64,000 nucleotides of DNA from the NCBI GenBank assembly GCA_964017065.1, contig OZ024791.1, forward strand, positions 8,535,322 through 8,599,321. Reading direction: 5' to 3'. A program made the translations under genes and the position numbers. Below are positions 32,295 to 43,863 of this stretch, piece after piece; position 1 is the first letter of the stretch; every line of letters starts with the position of its first letter. The stretch is from Haliclona indistincta (lineage: Eukaryota > Porifera > Demospongiae > Haplosclerida > Chalinidae). The notes beneath the pieces were generated by a model, which saw nothing but the letters and a program-made list of their open reading frames with translations, had not been told where the DNA came from and ran no database searches.

Positions 32295-34931
32295 ATGGAA
32301 AGCTTTGAGTTGGCAGAGCCCTGGGGGCAGCTCGTCTCTGTGGAGGGAGAAGGGGAGGAGCGCATACCGATATGTGGAGACAAGTTCACTGTAGGCAGAG
32401 CGAATGGTGAGTTCCCTCTGTGGATGGGCGTGGTCACACATGGTCTTTTAGATGCTGATCTTGTGCTGGCGGATAACAAGTACGTGTCCAGCCGTCACTG
32501 CTCCATACAGCTAGACGAGGAGGGAGTGGTGTGGCTGCAGGACACAAGGCAAGGATCCCAGCAAGCAGATATAACCGTGACATTACCCATCTCTGTTTGC
32601 AGCACAAATGGTACTCTCGTCAATGGAGCTGTAGTCAAGAGAGATAGAGTGAGTCAATGTCTTACTCATTGTTAATGGCTGCTGTGTGCTCCAGGTCAAG
32701 GTGCCTCATGAGGCAATCATTAAAATAGTGTTCAGAAAAGACAGCGACACCAAAAGTCAGTGATTGTGAAGCACCTGTAGACTGTGTATCATGCCTGTCT
32801 CACAGATGTTGCCTACCAGTTTCACAACCTTGGTTTGCTCAAGAGTTCAGATACCGATGAGTTTGACAGCGACGCTACATTGGACCTCACTGTACCAGCT
32901 GATGAAAAGGACAGCAACAGTAGTGAGGGCAGACCAGTGGTGGTTGGGATGAAACGCCAAGCAACTGAAGTACGCTAAGATACTAATAAGCAAGGTTGAG
33001 CATTTTTAGGTTATAGAAGAAGCAAGTCATTCCAAAAAGGAGAGGGATGGGACGGAAGAAGTGAAAGAAAAAGCAGAGGAAGGCAAAGAAGCTGCTGCAG
33101 TAGATGCTCAACCAGCTCAGCTTGAAAAACAGGACTCTATTGCTCAAGCATTAATCTGCCAGATATGTCAGGTACACTGTGTGCGCGTGCTTGCTGTGTG
33201 TCAATATTTTTTCTCTGCTCTAGGAAATTCTTCACGACTGTGTCAGGTGAGTGAGTGAATGGGAGGTTAAGCTATCCTCTATTCCTCTTCAGTCTTCAGC
33301 CTTGTATGCATTCCTATTGTGGTGGCTGTTACTCTCAATGGATGAAGTACTCTACCAGATGTCCCACAGTCAGCTACTCACTGCTCTATCTGTCTGTTCG
33401 AATTTTTTCTTACAGTGTCGTAAGAGAGCTAATAATGTTAGTCAGAATCATATTGTGAGAAATCTAGTGGATGCTTACCTTAGAGCTCACCCAGGTAAGG
33501 TATTTGTGCTAAATTCTGCATCGTACTACATCTCACTGTGCTGCTATTAGATAAGAAACGTTCTGACGAAGATTTGAAAGACCTCGATGACAAAAACAGA
33601 ATCAAGCGAGACATGGTGAGTGGTAGCAACGAAAAGTAGTGTGTGTTTCTACACCTCTTTCCCTTACAGTGTGTGAAGGTGCAGAGTGTGGAGGATGAGG
33701 AAGAGTACAGTAGTGATGATGATGATGATGGAAGCAGTCGTGACAGCACGCCTGAGTATGATGATATACCACCATCATGGTAAGCTGCATTGTCTAGTGT
33801 CTTCACTCACTCTGTGCTCACAGGCCCTATCAGATCACAAATCCTTTAAGTAAGTGAGTATAAGCTGCTGTGATAGTATAATTTAACTGTTTTCTGTACA
33901 GGATTGATTCCTCCTGGACTTGGATTTCAGCCAATAACGTGAGCAATGCAATACTGAGTTGTTTTAAATTTCCCTCTTGTTTCATTAGACACCCACCACC
34001 GACAGTTTGCAGGGAGTGTCCTGACTTCAGTCCATCCTCTGTGGATTCATCAGCAGCAAGCTACACATGCCCTCCCAATGGCAACCACATTCTCTGTCAG
34101 TGCTGCTTGGAATGTATGCCTGATCGAAGAAACGAAACTGACATCACTGTCCCAGCACAAAAATGTTAGTCAACTCACTCCTCCTCAGTTTACCTCTTGT
34201 TCTCTTAGGTAATGTGTGTGGTCAGTTCTACTGTCACATGTACTGGGGTTGCAGAAAGATTGGTTGCACAGGCTGTCTAAATAAATTCAAAGGTCGATAC
34301 TTAGTCTGCTCAAAACTCCTTTGTGAAAATATTCTCTCTCTGTAGATATGGTATTCCATTCAGCTGTCATGGATCAAATTATTAATAACAATGCTTATGA
34401 ATCAAGAATACTAAAAGTTTGTTGAATGTTTTACCAAAAATAGCGAGTAATTGTATCGTTCCGTCAGAATTACCTGTCAGCCGAGGGGTCTACTATGGAG
34501 AATATGCTACAGATCTGTTTGGTGAAGCTAGACTCCGGGGAATACTTTTGTTCAGGTTTGCTCCTCAGCTCTTACGCTCTCATTCATCTGATGATTGAAC
34601 AGACTCAAGATCCTCACAAGCTTCATCTGCGACCATCATTTGCTACAAGTGTGCTTTGAAGAATTTCCGAGACCTTGCGTATCATTATCGTACAGATATA
34701 CCTTCAGAGCGTCTTCCTGGTAAGCTCCACCCACTAGCTCCTCTCCCACTCTCTTCATGTGCTATGTAGTTGAAGTGACTAGGAGGAGCAACTGTTACTA
34801 TGGCAACAACTGCCGCACTCAGCAGCATAACCCCGGACACGCTGAGTAAGTCACCACTCACTCAATCAGTGTGCACTTTTCAATCTCTTCACAGGCGATA
34901 CAACCATATCTGCCCACAAACTAAATTCTAG
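32295..34931 (+). CDS. CHFR: CHFR-like E3 ubiquitin ligase (FHA-RING-PBZ)
   Basis: Starts MESFELAEPWGQLVSVEGEG. The FHA domain follows (ICGDKFTVGRAN, YVSSRHCSIQLDEEGVVWLQ, DTSTNGTLVNGAVV, the latter formed across an intron). Then comes an acidic/Ser linker, a C3HC4 RING finger (LICQICQEILHDCVSLQPC, MHSYCGGCYSQW, STRCPTCRKRA), an acidic segment, the Cys-rich region (CRECPDFSPSS, CPPNGNHILCQCCLECMPDR, CNVCGQFYCHMYWGC), and a C-terminal PAR-binding zinc finger (CYYGNNCRTQQHNPGHAERY), ending ...ICPQTKF. This domain order is diagnostic of CHFR, the antephase/mitotic-stress checkpoint ligase that acts with poly(ADP-ribose). All key Cys/His are present. About a dozen short introns. A piggyBac-like element lies 93 bp downstream. 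Confidence 0.93.
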
Positions 34932-35023
34932 AAGCATTATTCTAACCACAGTTATTCATTATAATAATAATTATTACATAGTACGTCATCTTTCACCAAT
35001 CGGATTGCTCTATTCGAGGACTA

Positions 35024-35622
35024 TTAACCCTTTAATTACTAAATTATCTTGCTGAAATTTTAACCTCGTAAATGCTGACCACTTCTCTTGTGAATATCTC
35101 GTGTGTCTTTTGTGCTACTGGTCTCAAATTTGCGTCCTTTTACGCCAGTGAGTAGCCGCAATTGCCTACACTCAAGTCAGTCGATATGCCCCTCCCACTT
35201 CGAAAGTGAAGCCGATAAAGTGCAACGACCTCGTCAAATTTTGCTCAAAGTTAGTGCTTTGGGGCTGGATACTGAAAAGTACACACAACTAGCAGTGGTT
35301 TTGGTGAGTGCAAAATGTAGTCCAGATCATAGAGAATGCACGAAAATGTGTTTCCGAACACCCTGAAGCCATAAAATGTCCGAATTTTCTTGGCAGCCAT
35401 TTTGTTTTCCTTAAAATGTTGTGAAATTTGCACTGAAGCCATAGAAATGCCGAAGCCAATACGTTTAGCGCAGGGGGCGCGCCGAAAACCGGTCAATTTT
35501 TTGCGGTTATTTGTATTCTTCAATTTGGCTCAATTTTGGGATATTTTAGCACTTTTTCATAAAGTTATGGTGTCTGAAGTATGTATGTCGCCAAAAGGCG
35601 ACAATAGGGGTTAAAGGGTTAA
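35024..35622. mobile_element. piggyBac-like non-autonomous element with TTAA ends, copy 2 (inverted)
   Basis: The same 599-bp length as the element at 13412, in reverse orientation. TTAA is at both ends, with CCCTTTAA / TTAAAGGG termini and the gtcgccaaaaggcgac hairpin near the right end. Single-base differences are scattered throughout. It carries no transposase. Confidence 0.78.
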
Positions 35623-35734
35623 TAGCCGAACTACTTGCTGTTTTTTTCTGGCTCACCATCTAGTACTCTATGGCAACTGCTGGGCGGAGCTGACCTCTGT
35701 AGCTCAATTCTTGTGCAAACCACGAAACTAAAAA

Positions 35735-35850
35735 GCACCAAAGGTGCAGATGCCTCGGTGAAATGCCACCTCACATACAAATATCGTTGCACGTTTCAGC
35801 GCTTAGTTTTCAGCGAGCGACGAACCGACAGGCAGATATAGATACTTACA
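35735..35850. repeat. Dispersed repeat, related to 39087-39385
   Basis: Shares ggtgcagatgcctcggtgaa and ttagttttcagcgagcgacg blocks with 39087-39385, where ~180 bp of extra sequence separates the two blocks. Identity of the family unknown. Confidence 0.65.
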
Positions 35851-37584
35851 GTACGACTGCAGTGCAGTAAAACTAGTATGCCCCGTGGCTCCGCCCACCG
35901 AGGCATAATAACTTCAACCAGCTAGATGACTAGTTGGGCGTGGCCCGACAGATGACTGACCACCAGAAGAGTCATCTGCAGATGAGAATTGCTCCTCAGC
36001 TAATTCGACTAGCTGAGAGTACACAGGTGCTCTATCTAAATTGTACAAGCTTTGTAGCAGTAGCTAGAGGTAGATGATCGATGACTAGAGCAAAGCTGTC
36101 AACACGAATTTGTATTATGCCATTGAGAGAAAATGTGCAGAAATAGCATCGCGATTTGGAACGACGCTTATAAACAGCCATGACTGGTTAGCTAAGGTAC
36201 TGTTGTTATCGTTGGCTACTACCGCGCGCTGCGTTAATTTACGGAAGATATACGGCCAATTATTGGATTACAGTTCAATCCCTCAAGACTCAACTTATTA
36301 ATTTTCGCTTGGGTGTCTCTGGTTCTAATTCTATCTTCTCTTTCTGTGGTTCAACTCTTCAATTTTCCCCCACTGTCCTACACCTAGGAAATAAATTATC
36401 ATATTATGCCTTCTTCTTCTTCTTAGTTTTTGTTGCCTCCTCGAATGAGAAGAGTACCACCATCTGGTGGAGAAAGAAGAGAATGTAACAATTTAGCACG
36501 GTAGCTGTACAGATCTGCCAAGAATCGGAGAATCAGTTCTTGATCTTCAAACCATTCCACTCCGATCACGTGATTGATTACTAGTGCAGAAGTGGGAGGG
36601 GACGAATAAATTTTAGGAAACCACGCATCGCGAACAGTCTGCAGTGCGGGACACGCGGTAGTCGTGGCATATTTAGGGTTGAGCGGAAAATAAGATGGCG
36701 GCTACACTTAGGCTAAACGCAATAATTCACGTATATCTTGGCTGTTGACGATGTCAGAGGTATTTTAAGTACCTAGGGGCTATCCTAAGAGGTAAGCGCT
36801 TACAATGAGTCTACTAATAAAGACTATAAAGCCAGGTGCTATGGGCATGAAAAGATGGCGTCTCGCCTGGAGGCACTACTACGGCACTGCCATATCTTCG
36901 CCGTACGGGCGTTTCAAGCTAATCTAACGTTCTGAAGCTCTTTGCACGATTTTTGCGATTACAAAGAGACCTTCAGAAGCAAAAGAAACCAGGTCTAAGG
37001 TGGTAAACCAGAGTTCACGTGGTCACCCGTTTGTTCATCTTCTTTCTTCTTCTTCAGAGAGCCTAGCGCCGTGGCTAGTGAGCTATTCAAGACAAAACCT
37101 ACACAGAAACTACACTAGTCGTTTGGAGCAGTGCACCTGATATCTATTTAAGCCTAAAACACTAGCAGAAGCGAGTATTTTCAAGAAAACAGCGATTTTT
37201 GGTCCATAGTCTAGTCAGACTCCATTCCATCATTCTTTTGAACTCCGTTAGACGTCTACTAGGTTACGCCTACTCGCGCACGCCCGTGTATGTAATTATT
37301 CTAATACAAGCGCACCTTAGTACAAATTGCATAGAACGCGAGTGCTGCTGCCACTAGCAGTGTTCACAGCAGACAACGAGCAAATCGTCACTGTTACACC
37401 GGATTTGTCTGTTCAGGCTTGTAAGAATGCTAGCTTAAGCTTAGCTAATGTTGCATGGTACGTGTTGCATGCAGTGCAGACTGCGCAGAGTCCGGAATTG
37501 AGTGCATTGCGGAGCTGCCCGGCACTTAGTTTTCTTTATACACTGTATTAGCTTAAGTGCCAACTAAGTCAGTAATAAAAAAAA
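35851..37584. other. Gene-poor interval, nothing recognised
   Basis: No convincing coding sequence. A small imperfect hairpin at about 35877-35910 (tatgccccgtgg ... ccaccgaggcata) may be a MITE remnant. Several short open frames of 60-75 codons lack any family features. Confidence 0.45.
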
Positions 37585-37889
37585 GCAAAGAAACAAGTAA
37601 TAAAAACATTTTAACCAAAATGGAAGAGATTTAGGGTTGGTACATTTATCGAAAAAGTATGGAAACAAGATTTGAAATGAAAAGGATTGTAACAATAGCA
37701 GTGTAATGCTACCTCCCTAAATTAACTGCTTTCGATAGTTGTGGTTAATTTAATAGGGAGGTAGCATTACACTGCTATTGTTACAATCCTTTTCATTTCA
37801 AATCTTGTTTCCATACTTTTTCGATAAATGTACCAACCCTAAATCTCTTCCATTTTGGTTAAAATGTTTTTATTACTTGTGATCTTTGC
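37585..37889. repeat. Near-perfect 305-bp palindrome (foldback element)
   Basis: The left arm from gcaaag at 37585 is the complement of the right arm ending ctttgc at 37889. Arms are ~140 bp each and almost mismatch-free (for example taataaaaacattttaacca / tggttaaaatgtttttatta). The short centre is ctgctttcgatagttgtg, flanked by aaattaa / ttaattt. No open frame of note. It could be a foldback transposon or a recent inverted duplication. Confidence 0.9.
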
Positions 37890-38004
37890 GATGATCAAGA
37901 CATAATTATTATTAAAGTCCCGCTATCTTTCGAGAGCTGCTAACAGTTTATTTTCTACCTTTCCAAAGGTCGGACCAATTCCTCTGTCCTATCTCTTCTC
38001 CTCC

Positions 38005-38345
38005 CACTGTTTAGCTATTTATGGCCTCACCTGGTCTTAAAGCTATAGAGGTAACATTTAATAAATGTTTACGACGTATCTGGGGTCTTCCACCAAGAAC
38101 GCACACTGGTATTCTCCACTGTTGTGCTGGATTTCTATAATACCGTTTTTTCAAGATCCCACAATTTCATTCAACGTGCCAGGCGTTCTAACAATTCTTT
38201 GGTGAAGGCAGTATTCAATGACATTCTGGCGTACACCTTTGCTGGACACAACATTCTCTTCGGTTCAAGTTATAAGAAAAATTACTCCTCAGATGATCAA
38301 GAGTGTGCAGGTGCCTATTGCGATCGTTTATTCTCTCGAGCATTG
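38005..38345 (+). pseudogene. Remnant of a non-LTR retrotransposon reverse transcriptase C-terminus
   Basis: Conceptual translation gives FNKCLRRIWGLPPRTHTGIL, like the FNKxLRRIWxLPxxTH motif found after the RT domain of many LINEs. A +1 shift then leads into LYNTVFSRSHNFIQRARRSN and NSLVKAVFNDILAYTFAGHN. The frameshift and stops show it is dead. The family (L2/CR1/Jockey-like) cannot be fixed from this piece. Confidence 0.55.
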
Positions 38346-39086
38346 ATTCTGATGTAGTACATGGCTCCTCTCCGATTGATTCTATGTTAAGAACAATTGC
38401 TACGGCATAACTTAATTAATTTCAATTCTGCACCTTACGTGGTGTGTTTCACAATAATAATAATAATAATAATAATTGGCCGTATTTCCGGCAATGCGAG
38501 GCCCACTAGTGGCAGGAACTCTCAATCTATGGGTATATAACGGGTTGACATCTCTGTAATTATCAGAGTGCTACCAGAGTCGTGGGTTCACACCCTTCGC
38601 AAGAAGGAGCGACTGGGATCTGTGTGAATTCCTCCCCAATAATGACTGTGAAAGCAGCTGTCAGCACACAGCTGCCGGAGTTGTTGGCTCTGGATAGCAC
38701 TCTGGCCGGAGGCCGGTAGTCCCGGGGTCTTCAGTGAGGTGGTGGGTGCTGCTATCCATTGATCTGTTAAGGCTGTTTTTATTGATAATTTTTTTATAGA
38801 ACAGGTAATCAACGATAAGAGCATGCCAAAAATGACATTTCTGGGCTTCTTACTACCACAGGCACTCCGCCTATAATAAAAAAAATTATTTTCAAATAAG
38901 TGATAGAAACATCGAGAAAGGTACATGTATGTATAGACCAAGCAACTACATGTACTACATGTAAGAGACCAAGAATAGTTATTGAACTAATGAATCCTTA
39001 GTGATGATAGAAAGACAGACGTGGGCGGACGTGGGTGTAATAAATCTATGGTGGAATATGCAGTACAGCTGAAAGATCAGTGAAGC
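38346..39086. other. Non-coding interval, possible LINE/SINE 3' sequence
   Basis: An (AAT)n run at 38453-38474 is followed by a GC-richer segment with gtgggttcacaccc, which faintly resembles a Pol III B box. That may be part of a retroelement tail. No gene seen. Confidence 0.35.
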
Positions 39087-39385
39087 ACCTAATGTGCAGA
39101 TGCCTCGGTGAAATGACACAATATCCACAAACACAGCAACTACAGATGCATGTATACAGGATTTCTGTACAGCAATCAAATAGCACAAGCAGAAGCAATG
39201 CAGCAATCAGTGCTGACTGCTGAGTAATTATTAATAATTGGGCGTGCCTAGCGTTCTGGTTATACGTTACAAGACCACAATAAAAAATAACCAAAATTTT
39301 CAAGCAAATATCGACTTTAGCTTGTGTTGCACGTTTTATTGTTTAGTTTTCAGCGAGCAACGATAAACAAACAGTCAGATACCCT
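39087..39385. repeat. Dispersed repeat, related to 35735-35850
   Basis: Starts with ctaatgtgcagatgcctcgg, is interrupted by ~180 bp, then continues gttttcagcgagcaacga. It lies 165 bp upstream of the SVOP-like start codon. Confidence 0.6.
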
Positions 39386-39550
39386 TTACCCTGGACAGTC
39401 GACATACCCTTTGATGTTTAGTTACGTGGTCATACAAAACAATAAGTGGGCGTGGTAGTTGTTAACGAGCTCGTGACCTCTCCTCCTAGTTTGCAGCTAG
39501 CTGGCTTTGCTATTGTTGCTGCATTCTTTGAGTAAGAAACGCAAACAATC

Positions 39551-41407
39551 ATGAGTGAGGAAGAGGTGGGCATGGCCTTCTCGCCCAATAAGCAGTTTAT
39601 CCCCTCGGATGAGGTCGCTGGATTAGACAAAGGGACGAAGTCGAGTGTGGACAGCATTCGATACAAGGCCCGGGGCTCTGACGAGGAGGATGATAGCGTA
39701 CAGCTCACCATGAGCAAGCAAAAAGGTAGGGCGAGCTGTACCTTTTTTTCTCTTGTGATCAGGTCTCCTCCGTGTGTAGCAGGTGACGAGCTGTACTACA
39801 CAGTGGAGGATGCTGTGAATCAACTAGGGTTCGGTGCCTTCCAGATACTGGTCACAGTGTTCTGTGGCATGATCTGGGTGAGTCTGCAGCTATTCATCCC
39901 ATAGTCTAACTACTCTGCGCGCTTCTTCATTTCCTAGATGTCTGATGCCATGGAGCTGATGGTGCTAGCGGTACTCTCACCTATCGTGGAGTGCGAATGG
40001 GAATTGTCAAAAATAGAAGAGGCTCTGATTACCTCAGTTAGTATGACACTCTTGTCTATCAGCTTTGCACTATAGCTTGTTTTAATGTGAGCTTGTTCTG
40101 CACAGGTGGTGTTTATTGGATTCTTCTTTGGTGGAGTATTCTGGGGCTGGATGGCAGATGTGCTGGGCAGAAAACTTGTTAGTTACTGATAACAGCTCTA
40201 TCTCTCATTATAATCATCTCTCAGACATTGTTCATTCTCAATATCGTGGTGATAGTCTTTGCTTTTGCAAGTGCCTTCTCTCCTACTTATGCTCTGCTGC
40301 TGATATTTCGGTTCGGAGCAGGGTTTGGTATTGGAGGAGCAGCCCAAGCGTGAGCACACACACACACACTAGCCACCATGACCTTCTTCATTGCAGTGTG
40401 ACTTACTATGTCGAGTTTCTACCCAATCGTATGAGAGGAGTCTGTGTAGTGCTTCTAGAGGTATTGATTGGTTGCTATACAAGTATCACATAGAAACTAA
40501 AAGTATAATCGTTTTTGTATTGAAAACTCTGTTTTGTTTTCTCTCATAGTTATGGTGGGCTATAGGCAGCATCTTTGCTGCTCTGCTTGCTATGATCATT
40601 ATTCCACGAAGTAAGCTAGCTCTCTCTCATACCCCACATGAACTCACATCTTCTCTCTTCTAGTGGAACTGAACTCGGGTTGGAGGGTCTACCTAGCAGT
40701 GTGTGCTGTTCCACTGCTACTGGTAGTATTCTTCTTCCCTGTAAGCAGCTGTTTCACTACTTACTACTTTTTTTATACCTCTCTTCTCTTGTCCAGTTTA
40801 TCCCAGAGTCCGCTCGTTTTCATCTGTTAAATCACAAACACAAGAAAGCTGAAAAAGTGATTCGATGGATTGCTCGGTTTAACTTTCGTCCAGTGCCAAA
40901 GGTGAAATAGAGATCTGTTCTTCGTTTTTTATTTCTCTTTTATCATCATCTCAGGGAAAGCTTGTCACGCAAGAAGAGAAGAATATCTTGAAGCACTAGC
41001 TAAAGGAAACAATGACTCCACAGAAGGTCAGCTCATCAGCATCACTGTTCCATTATCACACCCCTTTCATCGTAGATGCCCCTCCCATTGTTGAAACTGA
41101 AAATGAAGTCGATCCTCTCTTGGATCACGACCAACTGGCTCTCACCGATGATACTAATGCTCCTCAACCACATCTAGCACTGTGTGACAGATTGAGCTTA
41201 CAGATCAAATCACAGTTGACTCAGTTCAAGAAGCTATTCAATGGAGGGATGTGGAGGACCACTATACTCTTGCTATTGATCTGGTGAGGATGAGTGTCTG
41301 TGTCTCACGTGGTTCATATCATGATAGGTTTGGTTGTGCTTGGTTGTACTACGGTGCTGTTTTATTGACGACTACTATACTGCAGGATGACCCACACTGC
41401 AGTGAGT

Positions 41408-41489
<82 letters not shown>

Positions 41490-42249
41490 ATCCATTACCC
41501 CACAGGATCTGGACTCAATGAATCTGATAGTAATCTGACAAACGAGTCTAACCAGGAATCGTGCTATAAGAAAACTCAAGACGAAGGATTCTATCTGAAG
41601 ATAGTGTGGACTGCAGCTGCAGAATTCCCCGGTACATTACAGCACCATCTAGTAGTACTCATTGGCTGTGTATGCAGGTGTCTTGGTCACGATGGTCATC
41701 ATTGAACTCATCGGTAGAAAGTGGACTATAGCGATCGAGTTCATAGCTACTGCTGTGTTCTATGGTCTGCTCATTATCTGTGGAAGCGAGTGAGTCATGA
41801 GTTACCATCTTCCTACACACTCTCTCTCTCTCTTAAAGGGTTGTTCTCACAGTGTTCTTGTTTGGAGTGCGGGCTTTCGCTACCGGTGTGTTCCAGGCGG
41901 TGTATGTCTACACTCCGGAGGTGTTCCCAACAGCAGTGAGGGGCGTTGCTATGGGCATGAACACATCAGTAGCTCGTATAGGAGCACTCATAACACCATT
42001 CGTAGCTCAGGTATGTACCACGCCCACTTTATTCTCTCTCTAATAAACACCCTGGTTCTAACACAATAGGTGCTCTTTCATTGGAATGACTATGTGACAA
42101 TATCACTATACGCTGTCAGCTGTATCATACTAGCTATACTCAGTCTCCTGTTACCAATAGAGACAAAGGGTCGATCACTAAAGGTGAATATTACAGGACC
42201 CTTCAACAACAATACTACTGTTTTCTTTTTACAGGATTCCAATGGATAG
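39551..42249 (+). CDS. SVOP: SVOP-like major facilitator transporter
   Basis: Spliced protein starting [23 protein letters not shown] landmarks in order are [60 protein letters not shown] (MFS loop 2-3), [53 protein letters not shown], later [16 protein letters not shown] and [20 protein letters not shown], ending [12 protein letters not shown]. This matches SVOP (synaptic vesicle 2-related, SLC22B) organisation: 12 helices with the VEDA and PESARF signatures. The substrate is unknown. The exon at 40955-41030 appears out of frame: [11 protein letters not shown] continues into a TAG at 40997-40999, while one base over it reads [13 protein letters not shown] and splices cleanly to [11 protein letters not shown]. 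An AATAAA lies at 42340. Confidence 0.8.
41407..41487. repeat. (GA)n in the SVOP-like gene
   Basis: An intron of about 40 GA units between donor CTGCA|gtgagt and acceptor ccccacag|GATCTGG. On the sense strand it is purine-rich, unlike the usual CT runs. Confidence 0.95.
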
Positions 42250-42540
42250 ATCTAGAACCACTATTACATCATATTAAAGTCTTAACTTGCATTTTATAAG
42301 TTTTGGACACAAATGAGCACAAACCATTATTTTTTGTACAATAAATTTTTACATGAGATTTTTAGACCACCGGACGTTGTTGAAATGCATCACTTTTATT
42401 GGAACACAACATTTTAATAATGGAGAGAAAGATCTATTTCTCATTAATTTATTAGTTACAATAGATATGATGTTAGCTATGTTACAGATCATGTGCGAAC
42501 GAGTACCTCATAGTGTACCAGGTCAATGTCTTCTTGCTGA

Positions 42541-43772
42541 CTATGTCGGCGATGCTGGAGCGGCATCAGATGACTCGGAACTCTTTCTCTCTTTCTTGAC
42601 CTCGTATTCTTTCTCATCACGAGGCTTCCCAGAGCCAAAAATGGATGAGCGCTGGGTAGTCGAGGAGACCTCACTGGCAACAGTCTTCACACTGCGAGGC
42701 TTGAGGTTCAGCCTGGGCCGTCTCTCAAGATCCTCTGCAGGAAAACAGTGATGTATTATCAAACCAGCTGGTAGCTGTACCTGGGTCAGGCTCCTTGAAC
42801 TCCTCTGGCGGTGGGCGTGGTCTGTCACCACGATCCCCCCTCCTGCTCCTTCCTCCTCCCCTATATCCACCATCATCATCGCCCCAGCCACTACCTCCTC
42901 GATCAGGTCCTCTATCTGAATACCCTCCACCTCCTCCTCCATATCCTCCTCTCCCTCCACCTCCACTATAATAACCAGGAGGTGGTCCACTGCCACCACC
43001 ATAACCACCGCCACCTGAAGGAATTAGTCAGTCTACGAGCATCTTGCTGCTGCCCTTACCTCGACCAGGCCCTCCTCCTCTTCCTCCACCCCTCCCACCT
43101 CCTCTACCACGCCCTCTGGATGCCACGTTGACCTTTATAATACGTTCAGCATATTCCTACACAATGGAGCAATGTAATGTAGGTGTGGCTGAGTCACACC
43201 CACTCACAGCTCCATCAAACTCGAGTGCTTCTTTGAGAGAATCTATTTCCTCAAACTCCACATAGCAGAATCCTAGTGGGTGGAGACATGCATGCATGAT
43301 GTGTTGCTGGCTAAGCATGCAAATCACCTTTGAATCGATCAGTCTCTCTGTCTCGTACCAGACGGACTTGTTTCACCTACAGTCCAATCAGATAGTATCA
43401 ACACAGGCCAACACCCACTGACAGTACCAAACAATGTACCTTTTGATCCTTGAAGATAGCATCCAGGTCACCTTGAACAGTTTGTGGAGGCATGTTACCT
43501 ACATAGGCAGTGAAGGGCGGCTCAGTGGGTAGGTCTGGAGGCCCACGGCGACCAGAGCCGCCATAACCAGAGTAAGATGCACCATAGTGTCTTCCACCAC
43601 CGCCACCATAGTCGGAGTGACTGGAGATGAATCAGTGAAACACAGTGCGCACTAGTGATCAGATTGCAGATTATGCAGCTCACCCTCTGTCCCCTTCATA
43701 GGACGAGTATCCACCATAGTGGCGATCAGACCGGCCACCTGGACGCTGACTCTCAAACGCTTCGTCGGCCAT
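42541..43772 (-). CDS. EIF4H: Eukaryotic initiation factor 4H-like RRM protein
   Basis: Minus-strand gene of about six exons. It starts [20 protein letters not shown], then a Gly/Ser/Tyr-rich stretch, then an [23 protein letters not shown] (RNP2), [31 protein letters not shown] (RNP1), [21 protein letters not shown] long RGG/GGYGGG region follows, then [20 protein letters not shown] and [16 protein letters not shown] near the C-terminus, ending ASPT. Human eIF4H has the same [40 protein letters not shown] and RPRLQLKPRTV...IFGGARPRE blocks, so orthology is strong. It stimulates the eIF4A helicase in cap-dependent translation. It is head to head with SCNM1, 91 bp apart. Confidence 0.92.
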
Positions 43773-43863
43773 CTTACTTGCCCACGAGCTCGTTTGCCCA
43801 TGTGTAGTCTCGCGGGGCCGAACGGCTGGAGGAGAACCACACCCGCGCAACCACGCCTACAAT
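43773..43863. promoter_or_regulatory. Shared head-to-head promoter region, EIF4H / SCNM1
   Basis: 91 bp between divergent start codons, GC-rich (tcgcggggccgaacggctgg), no TATA box. Inference from spacing. Confidence 0.5.

Noticed and set aside
36110..37551. Small open frames in the gene-poor interval (36110, 37327)
   Set aside because: 60-75 codons, no splice partners, no motifs; expected by chance in this length.
38560..38600. Pol III B-box-like gtgggttcacaccc as a tRNA or SINE promoter
   Set aside because: No matching A box or cloverleaf could be drawn; the resemblance is too weak to annotate.
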